NCBI RefSeq assembly: GCF_049727805.1
Contig: NZ_JBCNYA010000010.1
Span: forward strand, 1-64,000
Length of the DNA: 64,000 bases
DNA from: Frateuria_A sp049727805
GTDB lineage: Bacteria > Pseudomonadota > Gammaproteobacteria > Xanthomonadales > Rhodanobacteraceae
Direction: 5' to 3'
Each line of letters starts with the position of its first letter. Positions within the stretch are counted from its first letter, which is position 1. The notes beneath the pieces are model-generated. The model saw only the letters and a list, made by a program, of their open reading frames with translations. It was not told the DNA's origin and ran no database searches. The position numbers were made by a program, and so were the translations under genes. Shown here piece by piece: positions 39,270 through 48,729 of the stretch.

Positions 39270-41750
39270 TCAGGCGATCCGCTTCTGCGGCTCGGCCTCG
39301 TGCCTGCGATCCGCACGGGTGACCTTCGCCCCCAACTCGGACGAGTCGAAATCGTCCACCGAGATGAACTCGAAGACGCCGTCGCGCACGCGCTTGAGCA
39401 GCGCGGCCTCGGCCTCGGTGAGCACGCCCTCGCGCACCGCCTCGGCCAGTTGGCCCTCGTAGTCGTGCGCCTGCAACTGGCCGGCCTTGAGCGCCTTGCC
39501 GAACTTGCGCTCGACCGGCTCGGCGGCGATCACGTCGGGCAGCAGCGCGTTCATGCGGCCGATGGTGTTGTTCGGCGTGGGCGTGAGGTAGACCCAGTCG
39601 ACCAGCCGGTCGCGCGCCTCGCCCGGGGCGGTCAGGATGGCGGCCACGCGGCGGCCCAGGCGGTCCGACGGCGGCACCTCGCGGCGGCCGAACGGAAACA
39701 CCAGCACGCGCAGCAGGAAACCGACCGGCTTGAGCGGGAAGTTGCGGATCGCGCCGTCGAGCGCCATCTGCGTGCGCCACATGCACTCGTGGAAGGCCCA
39801 GGCCAGCAGCGGGCGGTCGGCCTCCGGGCGGCCGGTGTCCTCGTAGCGCTTGAGCATGGAGCTTGCGATGTAGAGGTACGACAGCACGTCGCCCAGGCGC
39901 GCCGAGAGCTTCTCCTTGAACTTCAGCTTGCCGCCCAGCACGCCCATGAACACGTCGGCGCACAGCGCCAGCGCAGCCGAGTAGCGGTCGAGCTTGCGGT
40001 AGAAGCGGCGCGTGTAGGCGTCGCCGGCGCTCTGCCCGATCGAGGCTCCGGTGAGGCCCAGCACCAGGCTGCGCACGGCGTTGGAGATGCCGAAGCCGAT
40101 GTGGCCGAACAGCAACCGGTCGAACGTGCGCAGCTTCTCGCCGTAGTCGGCGATGGACAATGCCTGCATTTCCTTGAGCACGTACGGGTGGCAGCGGATC
40201 GCGCCCTGGCCGAAGATCATCAGGCTGCGCGTCATGATGTTCGCGCCTTCCACGGTGATCGCGATCGGCACGCTCTCCCAGCCGCGCGCGGCGTAGTTCT
40301 TCGGGCCCAGCTGCACCGCCTTGCCGCCGTGCACGTCCATGGTGTCGCCGGCGACCTGGCGCGCCCATTCGGTGGCGTGGTACTTGGCGATCGCGGAGGT
40401 CACCGCCGGCTTCTCGCCGCGGTCGACGGCGGCCGCGGTGGCGCGCGAGAGCGCCGCGGTGGCGTAGGTCAGGCCGCCGATGCGCGCCAGCGCTTCCTCC
40501 ACGCCCTCGAAGCGGGCGATCGCCAGGCCGAACTGCTTGCGCATGCGCGCGTAGGCGCCGGTCGAGGCGGCCGAGGCGCGCATGGCGCCGGTGGCGTTGG
40601 AGGGCAGCGAGATGGCGCGGCCGACCGAGAGCACCTCGACCAGCATGCGCCAGCCGTGGCCGGCCATCTTCGGCCCGCCGATCAGCGTCGACATCGGCGC
40701 GAACACGTCCTTGCCGTGGATCGGGCCGTTCTGGAACGGGATGTTGAGCGGGAAGTGGCGACGGCCGATCTGCAAGCCCGGGGTCGAGCGCGGCAACAGC
40801 GCCAGCGTGATGCCCAGATCCTCGGTCTCGCCCAGCAGGTGCTCGGGGTCGTACAGGCGGAAGGCCAGGCCGATCACCGTGGCGATCGGCGCCAGCGTGA
40901 TGTAGCGCTTGTCGAAGGTGAGCTTCACGCCCACCGTCTCGACGCCGTCGACCACCTGCTTGCAGACGATGCCGTAGTCGGGAATCGAGGTGGCGTCGGA
41001 GCCGGCGTAGGGGCCGGTCAGCGCGAAGCAGGGAATCTCCTCACCGACCGCCAGGCGCGGCAGGTAGTGGTTCTTCTGCTCCTCGGTGCCATAGTGCAGC
41101 AGCAGCTCGGCCGGACCCAGCGAATTGGGCACGGCCACCGTGGAGGACACCGTCGCCGACGCCGTCGACAGCTTCTGCAGCACCGCCGAATGCGCTAGCG
41201 CAGAGAACTGCAGGCCGCCGTACTGCTTGGGAATGATCATGCCGAAGAACTTGTTCTTCTTGATGAAATCCCAGACCTCCGGCGGAAGGTCGCCCAGCTC
41301 GTGGGTGATCTGCCAGTCGTCGATCATCGCGCAGAGTTCTTCCACCGGGCCGTCGAGAAAAGCCTGCTCCTCGGTGCTCAGCTCCGGCTTCGGCTGCTTC
41401 AGGAGCTGCTTCCAGTCCGGCTTGCCGGAGAACAGCTCGCCCTCGAAACCGACCGTGCCGGCTTCGAGCGCGGTCTGCTCGGTAGCCGACAGCGTGGGCG
41501 TGGCACGGGCGAACATCTTCAGCAGCGGCGCGCTGATCTGGCGCCGGCGGAAGGTCGGCATCAGCAGCGGCACGGCGATCAGCAGCTCGATGACGAGCAG
41601 CACGATCATCGTCGCCCAGGCGCCGGTCAGCAGGCCGACGACCAGCGTGGCCGCCACCGTGGCGATCGCCCAGGTGCGCAGGCTGGTGCGGTGGTAGGCG
41701 CAGGCGCCGGTCGCGACGAGCGCCGCCAGCAGGGTCAGGAACGCGGACAT
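39270..41750 (-). CDS. fadE: FadE-type acyl-CoA dehydrogenase
   Basis: It catalyses the first oxidation of fatty acid beta-oxidation. The 826-residue length matches large bacterial FadE rather than the 380-residue mitochondrial type. Two N-terminal membrane helices (about 1-55) are followed by the acyl-CoA dehydrogenase core, with GMIIPKQYGGLQFSALAH, ALTGPYAGSDATSIPD and GKAVQLGPKNYAARG. The C-terminal region is the FadE-specific domain of about 280 residues. The ATG at 41750 starts one base after the upstream hydrolase stop, so they form an operon. A divergent TetR gene beyond the hydrolase is the likely regulator. Confidence 0.93.
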   Translation of the reverse strand: MSAFLTLLAALVATGACAYHRTSLRTWAIATVAATLVVGLLTGAWATMIVLLVIELLIAVPLLMPTFRRRQISAPLLKMFARATPTLSATEQTALEAGTVGFEGELFSGKPDWKQLLKQPKPELSTEEQAFLDGPVEELCAMIDDWQITHELGDLPPEVWDFIKKNKFFGMIIPKQYGGLQFSALAHSAVLQKLSTASATVSSTVAVPNSLGPAELLLHYGTEEQKNHYLPRLAVGEEIPCFALTGPYAGSDATSIPDYGIVCKQVVDGVETVGVKLTFDKRYITLAPIATVIGLAFRLYDPEHLLGETEDLGITLALLPRSTPGLQIGRRHFPLNIPFQNGPIHGKDVFAPMSTLIGGPKMAGHGWRMLVEVLSVGRAISLPSNATGAMRASAASTGAYARMRKQFGLAIARFEGVEEALARIGGLTYATAALSRATAAAVDRGEKPAVTSAIAKYHATEWARQVAGDTMDVHGGKAVQLGPKNYAARGWESVPIAITVEGANIMTRSLMIFGQGAIRCHPYVLKEMQALSIADYGEKLRTFDRLLFGHIGFGISNAVRSLVLGLTGASIGQSAGDAYTRRFYRKLDRYSAALALCADVFMGVLGGKLKFKEKLSARLGDVLSYLYIASSMLKRYEDTGRPEADRPLLAWAFHECMWRTQMALDGAIRNFPLKPVGFLLRVLVFPFGRREVPPSDRLGRRVAAILTAPGEARDRLVDWVYLTPTPNNTIGRMNALLPDVIAAEPVERKFGKALKAGQLQAHDYEGQLAEAVREGVLTEAEAALLKRVRDGVFEFISVDDFDSSELGAKVTRADRRHEAEPQKRIA

Positions 41751-41751
41751 G

Positions 41752-42642
41752 TCAATGCACCTCTTGCGGAATGGCCGGGCGCGCGGCGCCACCCGGGAAA
41801 ACATCTTGGACGAAGGCGGCAATCTCGCGCGTAAAGGCGTCGTTCGCGTCGCCGGCGAGCATGTGCGTGGCGCCCTGCACTTCCACGTGGCGCGCGTGTG
41901 GCACCAGCCTGAGGAACTCGGCCACGGTCTCGCGCGAGACCACGTCGCTGCGCTCGCCCGAGAGCAGCAGCACCGGCACGTCCACGCGCGCCGCGGCGGC
42001 AAGCAGGCGTGGCTGGTAGCGCTCGCTCTCGCGCACCACGCCCGCGAGCAGCGCCGGATCCCAGTGCCAGCGCAGGCGGCCGTCGTCGCCTTCGCGCAGC
42101 AATGGCTTGAGCTGGTCCTCGCGCTTGCGTTCGCGCCGCTGCGGCAGGTAGGCGGCGATCTGCTCGGCCGCCTCGGCGTAGTCGGCAAAGCCGTCCGGAT
42201 GGGCCTGCATGAAGGCCAGGATGCGCTCGACCCCGGCCGCCTCCCAGCGCGGCGTGATGTCGACCAGAACCAGCGCCCGGAACGGCGCCGGCCGCGCCTC
42301 GCCCGCCAGCACCAGGCCCAGCAGGCCGCCCATCGAGGCGCCGACCAGGACCGGCGGTTCCGGCTGCGCCAGCGCGAGCGCGTGCAGGTCGCCGGCGAAT
42401 TGCTCGATGTGATAATCGCCGCCCGCCACCCGGCCGCTCTCGCCGTGGCCGCGGCTGTCGAACGTCACGCAACGGCAGCCGCGCGCCGCCAGTGCGTCGG
42501 CGGCACCTTTCCACGCGCCGCGGGTCTGGCCGAAGCCGTGCGCGAACAGCAGCGTGGGCGCACCTGTGCCGCGCTCGTCGACGGCCAGCGGGAGGCCGTC
42601 GTGGCTGGGGAACCTGCTTGTCTGGACGGAAACCATACGCAT
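41752..42642 (-). CDS. Alpha/beta hydrolase
   Basis: The 296-residue cytosolic enzyme has HGFGQTRGAW as oxyanion region, the nucleophile Ser in VGASMGGLLG, an Asp in SGERSDVV and a His in GATHMLAG. This completes a catalytic triad, typical of esterases, thioesterases or haloperoxidase-like hydrolases. One base separates its stop from the fadE start, so it probably acts on an acyl-CoA or ester in fatty acid breakdown; that role is inference. Two in-frame ATGs at 42642 and 42636 are possible starts. Confidence 0.88.
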   Translation of the reverse strand: MRMVSVQTSRFPSHDGLPLAVDERGTGAPTLLFAHGFGQTRGAWKGAADALAARGCRCVTFDSRGHGESGRVAGGDYHIEQFAGDLHALALAQPEPPVLVGASMGGLLGLVLAGEARPAPFRALVLVDITPRWEAAGVERILAFMQAHPDGFADYAEAAEQIAAYLPQRRERKREDQLKPLLREGDDGRLRWHWDPALLAGVVRESERYQPRLLAAAARVDVPVLLLSGERSDVVSRETVAEFLRLVPHARHVEVQGATHMLAGDANDAFTREIAAFVQDVFPGGAARPAIPQEVH

Positions 42643-42778
42643 GAGTATGGATTGGCGACGGAAGACCCGTCAACCGCCTTCCCGGATCCCCCGCCCTTGC
42701 GGCACAGCGGCTTGCCCGCGGGCCATCCGCCCGCCTCGCGCCTGTCGCCGTCCGGCCCACAAGCGCTACCATGCGCCA

Positions 42779-43357
42779 ATGAATGCCAGCAGCAAGCCCG
42801 AACGTACGCGCCTGTCCGCCGAGAACTGGGAAGACGCCGCCCTGGTCCTGATCGCCGAACAGGGCGTCGGGGCGCTGGCGGTGGAAGCGCTGGCGCGCCG
42901 GCTGGGCGTGACCAAGGGCAGCTTCTACTGGCACTTCCGCACCCGCGAGGCGCTGCTGCAGGCGGCGCTGGAACGCTGGGAGCAGTACGGCGAACGCGAA
43001 GTAATCGCGCAGATCGAGGCCATTCCCGATCCGCGCGAGCGCCTGCCGGAACTGTTCCGCCGCGTCGCCCACGAGGTGCAGCCGCACCGCGTGTACGCGG
43101 CGCTACTCAAGGCACTGGACCATCCGCTGGTGGTTCCGGTGATGGCGCGCGTGTCGCAGCGGCGCACCGAGTTCCTCGCCACCGCCTTCCGCGAGGCGGG
43201 CCTGCCGCCGGCCGAGGCGCTCAACCGCGCACGGCTGACCTACGCCGCCTATGTCGGCTTCCTTCAACTCAATTTCACGCTCGGCCTTCCGCGCATCAGC
43301 CACGAGGACTTCGACGCCTACGTGGAACACATGATCGCGACATTGATTCCTGCCTGA
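42779..43357 (+). CDS. TetR/AcrR family transcriptional regulator
   Basis: The 192-residue dimeric repressor has an N-terminal helix-turn-helix, VEALARRLGVTKGSFYWHFRTREALLQAALE, at about residues 39-69. A ligand-binding helical domain follows. It is transcribed divergently from the hydrolase-fadE operon across a 136-base gap, the usual layout for a regulator of its neighbour, so an acyl-CoA or fatty acid ligand is plausible. I saw no obvious palindromic operator in the gap. A terminator follows 24 bases after the stop. Confidence 0.9.
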   Translation: MNASSKPERTRLSAENWEDAALVLIAEQGVGALAVEALARRLGVTKGSFYWHFRTREALLQAALERWEQYGEREVIAQIEAIPDPRERLPELFRRVAHEVQPHRVYAALLKALDHPLVVPVMARVSQRRTEFLATAFREAGLPPAEALNRARLTYAAYVGFLQLNFTLGLPRISHEDFDAYVEHMIATLIPA

Positions 43358-43381
43358 TAAACCGGTCAGGGGCCGCGGTGC

Positions 43382-43404
43382 GCGCACGTTTCCGTGCGCC
43401 TTTT
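43382..43404 (+). terminator. Terminator of the TetR gene
   Basis: A 7-bp stem (GCGCACG / CGTGCGC) with loop TTTC is followed by C and TTTT. It separates the TetR gene from pckG. Confidence 0.75.
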
Positions 43405-43486
43405 GCTGCACTCAACCTTGCAATACCAGTGCACGCAAACTAGCGTTCCGGAACCCTTTTTTCCTAAGACCTTGAAGAGGAACACC

Positions 43487-45262
<1,776 letters not shown>

Positions 45263-45334
45263 GCCTCCGGGCCTCCCTGGGAGGCCCAGTTGCGCCTGGA
45301 ATCCACCAGGCCTTCACTTGCCCGGACGCCTTCC

Positions 45335-45484
45335 AGCTCCCTCTCCCTCCGGGGAGAGGGTTTGGGTGAGGAGCCACTCTTGGGAAAGACGCTGATGAGG
45401 GCGCTTGAAGTAAGCAAGGCCTCGCACATCGGACGGCCGCCGCTCGCCGCAATCGCGCTCCCTCTCCCCGGAGGGAAAGGGAGC
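45335..45484. repeat. REPIN-like repeat pair (copy A6)
   Basis: A unit of the A family, CTCCCTCTCCCTCCGGGGAG with the tail GGTTTGGGTGAGGAG, occupies about 45337-45375. A second shortened palindromic unit, CTCCCTCTCCCCGGAGGGAA, lies near 45459-45478. It is between pckG and the sigma factor gene and is more diverged than copy A5. Confidence 0.65.
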
Positions 45485-45563
45485 ACATGCTTTAAACGCT
45501 CCACCATCTCGGCGCATCCAAGCTGGCAAGATGGAGACCGCCTGCCTCGCCACCGGAAGCCCG

Positions 45564-46115
45564 ATGCCGCCACCGCCCATTGCGTGGTCCGACGCCGATG
45601 ACGCGCGCGCCGCGGCGCGGGGCGATCGCCAGGCATTCCAGCGGCTGTACCGCCAGCACGTCGACCGCGTCTACGGCGCGGTGTACCGGCTGGCCGGCTA
45701 CGACCATGCGCGTGCCGAGGACCTGACCCAGGACGCGTTCGTGCGCGCCTGGCAGAAGCTTGCCGACTTCCGCCACGAAAGCGCCTTCGGCACCTGGCTT
45801 TACCGGCTGGCGGTGAACGTGGCGCTGATGGACATCCGCTCGCGCGGCGCGCAACCGGTCGGCTTCATGGACGAGGACGACCTGCCCGACCATGGCGAAG
45901 TCCCCTTCTGCGCCGCCGAGCGCGAGGAGCTGGAACGCGCCATCGCCAAACTGCCGCCCCGCGCCCGCGCGGTGCTGGTATTGCACGACGTGGAAGGCTG
46001 GCGCCACGAGGAAATCGCCAGCGAACTGGACATGGCCGTCGGTACGTCCAAGGCGCAATTGCACCGTGCCCGCGGGCTGCTGCGCCGGATGCTCGAACCC
46101 GGAGAACCGTCATGA
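45564..46115 (+). CDS. ECF-type RNA polymerase sigma factor
   Basis: The 183-residue protein has sigma region 2 (ARGDRQAFQRLYRQHVDRVYG, then DLTQDAFVRAWQKL) and region 4 (LPPRARAVLVLHDVEGWRHEEIA then GTSKAQLHRAR). Region 3 is absent, as in extracytoplasmic-function sigma factors. I prefer the ATG at 45564, which has GGAAG upstream; an in-frame ATG at 45531 adds 11 residues. The stop overlaps the next start (ATGA), and that gene encodes a membrane anti-sigma-like protein. The trigger is not evident. Confidence 0.9.
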   Translation: MPPPPIAWSDADDARAAARGDRQAFQRLYRQHVDRVYGAVYRLAGYDHARAEDLTQDAFVRAWQKLADFRHESAFGTWLYRLAVNVALMDIRSRGAQPVGFMDEDDLPDHGEVPFCAAEREELERAIAKLPPRARAVLVLHDVEGWRHEEIASELDMAVGTSKAQLHRARGLLRRMLEPGEPS

Positions 46116-46534
46116 ACGAATTCGAATGGCGTCGCCAGTTGCGCGAACTTCGCACGCCGGTCGCGCCCCGCAGCGACCTGTGGACGCGCATCGACGCCAC
46201 GCTGGAGCCGGCCGCACCGGCGCGCACGAGTTCGCGCCCGGGCTGGCTGCTTGCCGCCAGCTTCGCCGGCCTGAGCCTGCTCGCGGTGGGCCTGAGCCTG
46301 CGTCAGGGCGAAGTGCTCGACCAACCGCGAACCACTGCAACGGCCGCCACCCAGGCGCCGTGGAAGCCTGGCGATCCGCGCCTCGCCGGCGCGGCGATCG
46401 AACTCGACGCCGCGCGCATCGAGCTCAGGCAGGCGCTGGAACAGGCCCCCAATTCACCGGCACTGCAGCGACTCCTGTCGCGCACCCGCCAACAGCAATC
46501 GCGGCTGCGCCAGCTCGACCAGCAGGCAGGCTGA
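46112..46534 (+). CDS. Single-pass membrane protein, probable anti-sigma factor
   Basis: No named family is certain. The 140-residue protein has a cytosolic N-terminus (NEFEWRRQLRELRTPVAP), one TM helix at about residues 43-62 (GWLLAASFAGLSLLAVGL) and a periplasmic helical tail with a coiled-coil pattern (LQRLLSRTRQQQSRLRQLDQQ). Translational coupling to an ECF sigma gene and this topology fit an anti-sigma factor. It lacks the zinc-binding HxxxCxxC motif, so it would belong to the non-ZAS class. Function is inferred from context. Confidence 0.7.
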   Translation: MNEFEWRRQLRELRTPVAPRSDLWTRIDATLEPAAPARTSSRPGWLLAASFAGLSLLAVGLSLRQGEVLDQPRTTATAATQAPWKPGDPRLAGAAIELDAARIELRQALEQAPNSPALQRLLSRTRQQQSRLRQLDQQAG

Positions 46535-46556
46535 GCAACCCTTGAGGAGTCACCCC

Positions 46557-47465
46557 ATGAAGACCGTACGCTATCTTCCCCTGCTGCTCGCCCTGTGCAT
46601 CGGCCAGGCGCTGGCCGACACGCCGATCAACCTGACCCACGCGGCCACGCCCAATGCGCGCATCAGCGTGAGCAACGTCAAGGGCCAGGTGACCATCACC
46701 GCCTGGGACCGCAACCAGGTACAGGTGACCGGCACGCTTGGCGAGGGCGCCGCCCCGCTTGCCATCGAAGGCGACAATGGCGACCTCGAGATCAAGGTCA
46801 AGCCCAAGGGCGACGGCTCCAACGGCTGGTTCAACTGGCATGGCGACAATTCGATGGGCGCCAGCACCCTCGACCTGCACGTACCCAAGGGTGCATCGCT
46901 GGACGTGGAAGTGGTCAGCGCACCGCTGGGCATCGACGGCATGGACGGCGGCGAGATCTCGGTCAACTCGGTCAGCGGCCGCGTGCGTATCGACGCCCGC
47001 ACGCCCAGTCTCTCGGTCGAGAGCGTGAGCGGCACCGTGCAGCAGTCCGGCCACGCCGAGCGTGCCGACCTGCAGACGGTCAGCGGCGACATCCTGGCTC
47101 CTGCGCTGGGCTCCACCGCCGACCTGCAGACCGTCTCCGGGCGCATCCAGGCCAGCGGCGGGCCATGGAAGAAGTTCGACCTGAGCACGGTGTCCGGCGA
47201 CGTGCAGCTCAACGGCGGGCCGGCCGAGCAAGGCAGCATCGACATCGACAGCATGAGCGGCGACGTGCAGATCCAGGTGCCCTCCAGCCTGTCGGCCTCG
47301 ATCCACGCCAGCAGCTTCAGCGGCGACCTGCGCAGCGATTTTGGCCAGGTCAGCGAGCACGACCACGGCCCGGGCAGCGAACTCAGCGCCGAGGTGGGCG
47401 GCAGCAAGGGCCGCATCCACGTCGAAACCTTCAGCGGCGACCTGCGCATCCGCAAGGGACAGTGA
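46557..47465 (+). CDS. DUF4097 beta-helix-like exported protein
   Basis: The 302-residue product has a signal peptide (MKTVRYLPLLLALCIGQALA). It then carries serial short beta-strand repeats containing a [VMF]-S-G-[DRT] turn: VSGRVRI, VSGTVQQ, VSGDILA, VSGRIQA, VSGDVQL, MSGDVQI, FSGDLRS and FSGDLRI. This is the DUF4097 (putative adhesin) pattern. Such proteins are common partners of ECF or PspC-type envelope sensors, and their action is unknown. GAGGAG precedes the ATG at 46557. It is the third gene of the sigma operon, so it may be its sensor or effector. Confidence 0.85.
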   Translation: MKTVRYLPLLLALCIGQALADTPINLTHAATPNARISVSNVKGQVTITAWDRNQVQVTGTLGEGAAPLAIEGDNGDLEIKVKPKGDGSNGWFNWHGDNSMGASTLDLHVPKGASLDVEVVSAPLGIDGMDGGEISVNSVSGRVRIDARTPSLSVESVSGTVQQSGHAERADLQTVSGDILAPALGSTADLQTVSGRIQASGGPWKKFDLSTVSGDVQLNGGPAEQGSIDIDSMSGDVQIQVPSSLSASIHASSFSGDLRSDFGQVSEHDHGPGSELSAEVGGSKGRIHVETFSGDLRIRKGQ

Positions 47466-47515
47466 GGCGCAGGGCCAGCCGTCCGCCATGGAGCACCCGG
47501 GGAATCCAGGAAAAC

Positions 47516-47545
47516 AAAAAGGCCGTCGCATGCGACGGCCTTTTT
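47516..47545. terminator. Bidirectional terminator
   Basis: Five A residues, a perfect palindrome GGCCGTCGCATGCGACGGCC (47521-47540) and five T residues form a symmetric terminator. It ends both the DUF4097 operon and the convergent outer-membrane protein gene. Confidence 0.92.
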
Positions 47546-47566
47546 CATGTTCCCGGTATAGGTCTC

Positions 47567-48466
47567 TTACAGATCCTGGTGGTATTGCACGTACGGCGTG
47601 CGCGACTGGTCCGGTTCCGGCCCGGCGGGGGTCGGCGCAGAGGAGCCGGACGACCACAGGTTCTGCGCACCGATGCTCAGCTCGCCCTGCCAGGGCAGGC
47701 GCAGGGTGACGCCCAGGTCGATGCTGCTCCAGCGCTTGTCGCCGTAGTAGCCGCCGGGCAGCGCCGGCTGCATGGTGCGGCCGATCAGCGTGCCGCTCAG
47801 GGGACCATGGTCCACGCCGAAGCTCAGCGCCTTCTGGTCCAGCGTGCTGACGCCCAGCACGTTGCCAGGCAACAGGCGGATGCGGCCGACGCTGGCACCC
47901 AGGTCGATGCCGCTCTGCCCGCCGACCGCGACGCGGCCGCGCGCATTGAGCTGGGCGCTGCTGTCGAAATCGGGCAGGCCGTTGACACCGGGCGTCGCGC
48001 CCGGAAGGACGCGCGGCAGGCGCTGGTCCGGGGTGCTGTCGGCGCCAAGGCTCAGGCCCACGCTGTAGCGACCGAGATTGTAAGTAGCGCCGACCTCGCT
48101 GCCGACCACGCGCGGACCGCGGGAGATCCAGTTGTGCTCGCTGACGCCAGCATGGATCTGCAGGTGCGGATCGAGCCCGTACTGCAGGTTGGTGGACATT
48201 ACGCTGCCGGCGTCGACCGCCTGGAAGGACAGCGGCGCGTCTGCCCGCTGGCCCGAGCCGGGCGATTGCGCGTCGGCCTTCAGCATCAGCATCCGGCCGT
48301 CGCTGCCGCGCCACAGAGGCACGGCGACGCCCTGGCCGAAGTCGGCCATCTGGTCCGGCGTCTGCCTCAGCAGCTGCTGCGCCAGCGCATGCGGATCGCC
48401 GTCCAGCGACTGCCCTGCCGCGGCAAGCGGCATCAGCAAGGTCAGCAGGGGCAACAGGCGGCGCAT
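47567..48466 (-). CDS. Secreted, probably outer-membrane protein of unknown function
   Basis: I do not recognise a family. The 299-residue product has a signal peptide (MRRLLPLLTLLMPLAAAGQS). The mature part is Gly-rich with alternating strands, such as SEVGATYNLGRYSVGLSLGAD, RVAVGGQSGIDLGASVGRI and RWSSIDLGVTLRLPW, fitting a beta-barrel or surface beta protein. The ATG at 48466 starts the signal peptide; a TATACT-like -10 box near 48522-48527 supports a short leader. It is convergent with the DUF4097 operon. Confidence 0.7.
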   Translation of the reverse strand: MRRLLPLLTLLMPLAAAGQSLDGDPHALAQQLLRQTPDQMADFGQGVAVPLWRGSDGRMLMLKADAQSPGSGQRADAPLSFQAVDAGSVMSTNLQYGLDPHLQIHAGVSEHNWISRGPRVVGSEVGATYNLGRYSVGLSLGADSTPDQRLPRVLPGATPGVNGLPDFDSSAQLNARGRVAVGGQSGIDLGASVGRIRLLPGNVLGVSTLDQKALSFGVDHGPLSGTLIGRTMQPALPGGYYGDKRWSSIDLGVTLRLPWQGELSIGAQNLWSSGSSAPTPAGPEPDQSRTPYVQYHQDL

Positions 48467-48729
48467 GGGTCGGATCGGCAGTCGTCGAGTGGCGGCTGGG
48501 CGTACGCCAGCCATGGGTCGGAGTATAGCTACTTTACGTTTACCTAACACCCCGTGACGGGCCCTCCCGTTCCGGAACGGTGAACCCAGGCACATATCCC
48601 GTTTGTTTGGACCATCACGTGAAGGCGCGGTTCCGCCTGAATGAAAAACAAGGCAAATCCGACTCCGACAAAGCCCGCGGCGCAGGATATAGTCACGCCA
48701 CGGCCTGCCTTGGAACCTGAAACCCTGCC

